DNA of 64,000 bases. Origin: Saururus chinensis (lineage: Eukaryota > Streptophyta > Magnoliopsida > Piperales > Saururaceae). This document shows, piece after piece, positions 62,250 to 64,000 of this stretch (position 1 is the stretch's first letter; the number at the start of each line of letters is the position of its first letter). A model generated the notes under the pieces. It did no database searches. It was not told the origin of the DNA and worked only from the letters and a program-made list of their open reading frames with translations. Position numbers and translations under genes: made by a program. The stretch covers positions 47,304,014 through 47,368,013 of the forward strand of contig CP141144.1 of NCBI GenBank assembly GCA_035235625.1, in the 5' to 3' direction.

Positions 62250-63890
62250 AATTTGTCCTCAAAATTTGAATTATTCACTCGCTGAATCTAGTTCCCAAGT
62301 GGCTTCTTTTGAAGAGTGATACTGCCACATCACTTTGACTAAAGGAATCCTTTTTGTCCTCAGGATTTGTTCCTTATGATCCAAAATTTTAACTGGTTTT
62401 CTTTAAATGATAAGTCTGGCTTAAGGGTGATTAAACTCTGATCTAGAACATGTGAGGAGTCTCAAACGTATTTCCTAAGCATGGATACATGAAATACGTC
62501 ATGAACATTATCGAGTTGCGGAAGTAATGCTAATTTGTAGGCCACTGCTCTCATTTTATCCAAAATTTTAAGCAGTCCTACGAAGCGAGAACTTAGTTTG
62601 TCTTTAATTCCAAATCTCATGACTCCTCGGGTTGGAGAAATGTTTAATAGTACTTGATCTCCCACGTTAAAGTTGATATCTTCCCATCTTTGATCAGCAT
62701 AACTCTTTTGACGACTCTGGGATGCCATTAGACTATGCTTGATAAGTTTCACCTTATCTGCACACTGTTGCAGAAGTTCAGACTTAATCAATCTTCGTTC
62801 TCCTACTTCATTCCAACACGTCGGTGATCGGTAAGGTCATCTATACAATGCCTCATAGGGTGTCATACCTATGCTGCCATGATAGCTATTGTTGTAGGCA
62901 AATTCGACTAGTGGTAGATGTTCCTCCCAGTTACCCTTCCAATCCATTGCACATGCTTGTAACATATCTTTCGAAGTTTGGATAGTTCTTTTTGATTGTC
63001 AATCTGTTTGTGGGTGGAAAGTAGTACTGAACTTAAGATTTGTGCCTAGTTCCTCTTAAAGTCCTTGCCAAAACTTGGAGGTAAATCGACTATCTCGATT
63101 TGAGATGATCAAAAGTGGTATTTCATGTCGACTCACAATTTCCTTCACGTATAATTTTGCCAAAGAATTTAAGGATTACTTCTTTCTTAAAGGAAGAAAA
63201 TATGCACTTTTTGTGAGTCGATCTACAATTACCCAAATGGATTTGTGGCCTTGTGAAGTCTTGGGTAGTGCTAAAACAAAATCTATAATAATATGTTCCC
63301 ACTTCCACTTGGGGATCTCAATCTTTTGAAGGTACCCCGAAGGTTTTTCATGTTCGGCCTTAACTTGCTGACAAGTTAAACATCTTGAAATATATTCTCC
63401 TATATCCTTTTTCATCTCATTCCACCAGAAACTCTTTTTTAAATCTTGATACATTTTTGTTCCTCCTGGGTGAATGGTGTATCGAGACCAATGCGCTTCA
63501 TGTAATAGGTCTTCCCTTAGCTCAGGTATTCCAGGTATTAGTAGTCATCTTCGAAATCGAATACTTTCATCTGAGCATTTGGTAAAGTCAGGTCTTTCTA
63601 GCAAAGTTTGTACTTCTTCGTTATTTTTCTGACTTTCAAGAATACGTTCAACTAACACCGATTTCACTTCTAAGTCGGCAATGAAATATTTCTTATTTTT
63701 AGATTATACTTCGGGTTGGAAACTTATTGTTTCCTCCAACAGTTTCCATTTCTTAACAAGCATGAAGGCTAATTCCCCAGATTTACAACTCAAAGCATCA
63801 ATTACTATGTTAGCTTTTCCAAAGTGATATTTAATAGAAAAGTCATAATTTTTAAGATATTCAATCCATCGTCTTTGCCTCATGTTGAGA
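62250..63890 (-). pseudogene. Ty3/gypsy chromovirus pol: RNase H, integrase, chromodomain (defective)
   Basis: Minus-strand pieces in normal pol order. RNase H end: LNMRQRRWIEYLKNYDF, then YHFGKANIVIDALS (63704-63890). Integrase zinc-binding part CLTCQQVKAEHEKPSG and core start WEHIIIDFVLALPKT (63176-63454). Further core pieces are broken by stops (about 62830-63175, with [12 protein letters not shown] and HPQTD). The integrase C-terminus is at 62462-62791 (QKSYADQRWEDINFNVGDQVLL, VFHVSMLRKYV). A chromodomain-like end, RIPLVKVMWQYHSSKEATWEL, stops near 62273. The order and the chromodomain identify a chromovirus, probably Tekay/Del type. Stops and a frameshift near 62400 make it non-functional. 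Gag, protease and reverse transcriptase lie beyond the window or the insertion at 63891. Confidence 0.85.
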
Positions 63891-64000
63891 TGTAAGGTCC
63901 CTGATTTTTCTACGATTTTCTGGGATTTTTCTGCCATTTTTTTGGTCATTTTCGGCAGGAAAATGTGACGTTTCAGCGTATGGGTATTTGTGTCTTTTCC
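63891..64000 (-). repeat. Insertion in gypsy RNase H, same repeat as 1197-1310
   Basis: At 63891 the RNase H reading stops and tgtaaggtccctgattttt begins. The reverse complement matches 1197-1310 and ends at the same TTACA. It continues out of the window. Confidence 0.6.

Noticed and set aside
1-64000. tRNA, rRNA and other structural RNA genes
   Set aside because: I looked for tRNA and rRNA landmarks and saw none; a covariance-model search would be decisive.

Overview
The window is nuclear DNA of a flowering plant. It holds one intact intronless CC-NB-ARC-LRR resistance gene (NLR), wrecks of several plant transposon classes (Ty3/gypsy chromovirus, Ty1/copia, Mutator-like elements, fold-back MITEs, a solo LTR), long AT-rich non-coding stretches and no bacterial-type operons. 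I cannot name the species or decide monocot versus eudicot.

Layout. (1) 1-8.65 kb: nested retroelement debris. It contains a gypsy LTR running off the left edge, two diverged LTR-like blocks in opposite orientation that share a minisatellite, a tRNA-Met-type primer-binding site, a copia RNase H tail, an 86-bp tandem repeat and a dead Ulp1-like protease ORF. (2) 8.65-11.09 kb: a plus-strand gypsy-type LTR with internal tandem repeats, followed by the left part of a segment called S_A here. (3) 11,091-54,298: three head-to-tail copies of a ~14.4 kb unit. Each unit reads S_A (truncated, with a 214-bp palindromic MITE), then a 5.8 kb Mutator-like element (MULE) with 9-bp target duplications, then P (a copy of the NLR upstream region), then S_B (a diverged second copy of S_A). 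(4) 54.3-59.8 kb: the last S_B runs into a MULE-free P region that carries a 1,047-bp solo LTR, then the NLR promoter, the 905-codon NLR gene and a likely 3'-UTR intron. (5) 59.8-60.74 kb: unassigned sequence. (6) 60,742-64,000: the 3' LTR and degenerate pol (RNase H, integrase, chromodomain) of a minus-strand gypsy chromovirus that leaves the window and is itself interrupted at 63,891.

History that can be read. A module S-P stood upstream of the NLR and was duplicated. A MULE entered one S-P copy; the NLR-side copy keeps the empty site. A ~286-bp block was homogenised between S_A and S_B. A non-homologous junction (S_B end to S_A interior) then created the 14.4 kb unit, which was amplified to three copies. 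All MULE copies share the same stop codons, so the amplification was segmental and not transposition. Ten copies of NLR-upstream-like sequence result, only one of which still precedes a gene. The only gene I judge likely to make a functional protein is the NLR.
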